Shown in pieces: positions 63,784-64,000 of a stretch of 64,000 nt of DNA. The notes below the pieces were generated by a model. The model was given only the letters and a program-made list of their open reading frames with translations. It was not told the origin of the DNA and searched no databases. Made by a program: the position numbers and the translations under genes. Source of the stretch: Actinomycetota bacterium (GTDB lineage: Bacteria; Actinomycetota; Acidimicrobiia; Acidimicrobiales; Poriferisodalaceae). Numbering within the stretch: position 1 is the stretch's first letter; the number at the start of each line of letters is the position of its first letter. The stretch is taken from positions 1 through 64,000 of the forward strand of contig JABABU010000047.1 of the NCBI GenBank assembly GCA_014238065.1, in the 5' to 3' direction.

Positions 63784-64000
63784 ATGTCTGACCGGCCGTT
63801 TCTCGAACACTTCGACCCCATGGGTATCTACGAGGTTCTCTTCAGCTTTCTCGACGCGTCTGGTACCTACATGGGGAATCCGGGTACCCACCCGTGGGCG
63901 CAGGGCTTTCCACTCACCACACAGCTCCCCGACGGACCCACGATCCCGTCGTCGATCTCGTTCGAACCCACCGACCTCAAATACCCGCCGGCGACAGGTG
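63784..64000 (+). CDS. Probable PLP-dependent aminotransferase, N-terminal fragment cut by the window edge
   Basis: Starts ATG 63784 and is open to the right edge (72 residues visible). HFDPMGIYEVLFSFLDASG is followed by HPWAQGFPLTTQLPDGP and a DLKYPPATG end. The last block resembles the substrate-binding start (Y-x-P-x-G) of class I/II aminotransferases. No PLP lysine is within the visible part, so the family call is provisional. Divergent from the amidohydrolase gene (76 bases). Confidence 0.5.
   Translation, partial: MSDRPFLEHFDPMGIYEVLFSFLDASGTYMGNPGTHPWAQGFPLTTQLPDGPTIPSSISFEPTDLKYPPATG

Noticed and set aside
1..64000. tRNA, rRNA, CRISPR, transposase or phage genes
   Set aside because: Looked for by eye across both strands; no tRNA T-loop pattern in context, no spaced repeats and no recombinase or transposase motifs were found.

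Overview
The window looks like a chromosome segment of a high-GC, free-living actinobacterium, probably a marine Acidimicrobiia (Ilumatobacter-like) lineage. This is inferred from content, not from a marker gene. The signs are C-ending codon use, four luciferase-like flavin/F420-type oxidoreductases, a cytochrome P450, an EthA-type monooxygenase, a single-chain acyl-CoA carboxylase, and a methylated-amine pathway typical of marine bacteria. I saw no rRNA, tRNA, CRISPR array, insertion sequence or phage gene.

Region 1 (1-15808) is a methylated-amine and one-carbon island. A divergent, truncated formate-tetrahydrofolate ligase gene (fhs) opens the window. A tight plus-strand operon (369-7794) follows: gmaS, mgsA, mgsB, mgsC, an unrecognised 142-residue protein, a SoxB/DadA-like flavoprotein, a LysE-type exporter and a Sel1-repeat protein. 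On the minus strand lie a divergent Amt transporter followed by four very small membrane-protein genes, two more small membrane or secreted proteins, and the operon tdm-tmm-MFS transporter. Read together: TMA is oxidised to TMAO (Tmm), then demethylated to DMA plus formaldehyde (Tdm). Monomethylamine is captured as gamma-glutamylmethylamide (GmaS) and converted to N-methylglutamate (MgsABC), which the 142-residue protein plus flavoprotein may oxidise to glutamate and a C1 unit. The usual four-subunit MgdABCD and any recognisable DMA monooxygenase are absent from the window.

Region 2 (16050-22791) holds two phytanoyl-CoA-dioxygenase-like oxygenases, a small cupin, a monomeric-sarcosine-oxidase-like flavoenzyme, an XRE-cupin regulator, a GGCT-DUF480 fusion and an aromatic-ring-type flavin monooxygenase.

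Region 3 (22961-33811) holds a plus-strand acyl-CoA operon (acyl-CoA dehydrogenase, acyl-CoA synthetase, LLM oxidoreductase, acyl-CoA dehydrogenase), a convergent P450, and a minus-strand operon of catabolic genes that begins with what looks like a truncated VOC-dioxygenase gene.

Region 4 (33917-49682) is mixed: TrmL, an MFS transporter, RidA, an LLM enzyme, a TIGR01777-type epimerase, an N-acyl-D-amino-acid deacylase coupled to malonyl-CoA decarboxylase, an SMP-30 lactonase, the single-chain carboxylase, a fatty-acid desaturase and a type I sulfatase.

Region 5 (50017-64000) is mainly acyl-CoA and oxygenase chemistry: two acyl-CoA-dehydrogenase-fold proteins, a Nudix hydrolase, a crotonase, an M20 amidohydrolase, an LLM enzyme, a class III CoA-transferase, a Lin0512-family protein, an EthA homologue, a Baeyer-Villiger monooxygenase, a dienelactone hydrolase and an amidohydrolase. 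The window ends inside a probable aminotransferase gene.
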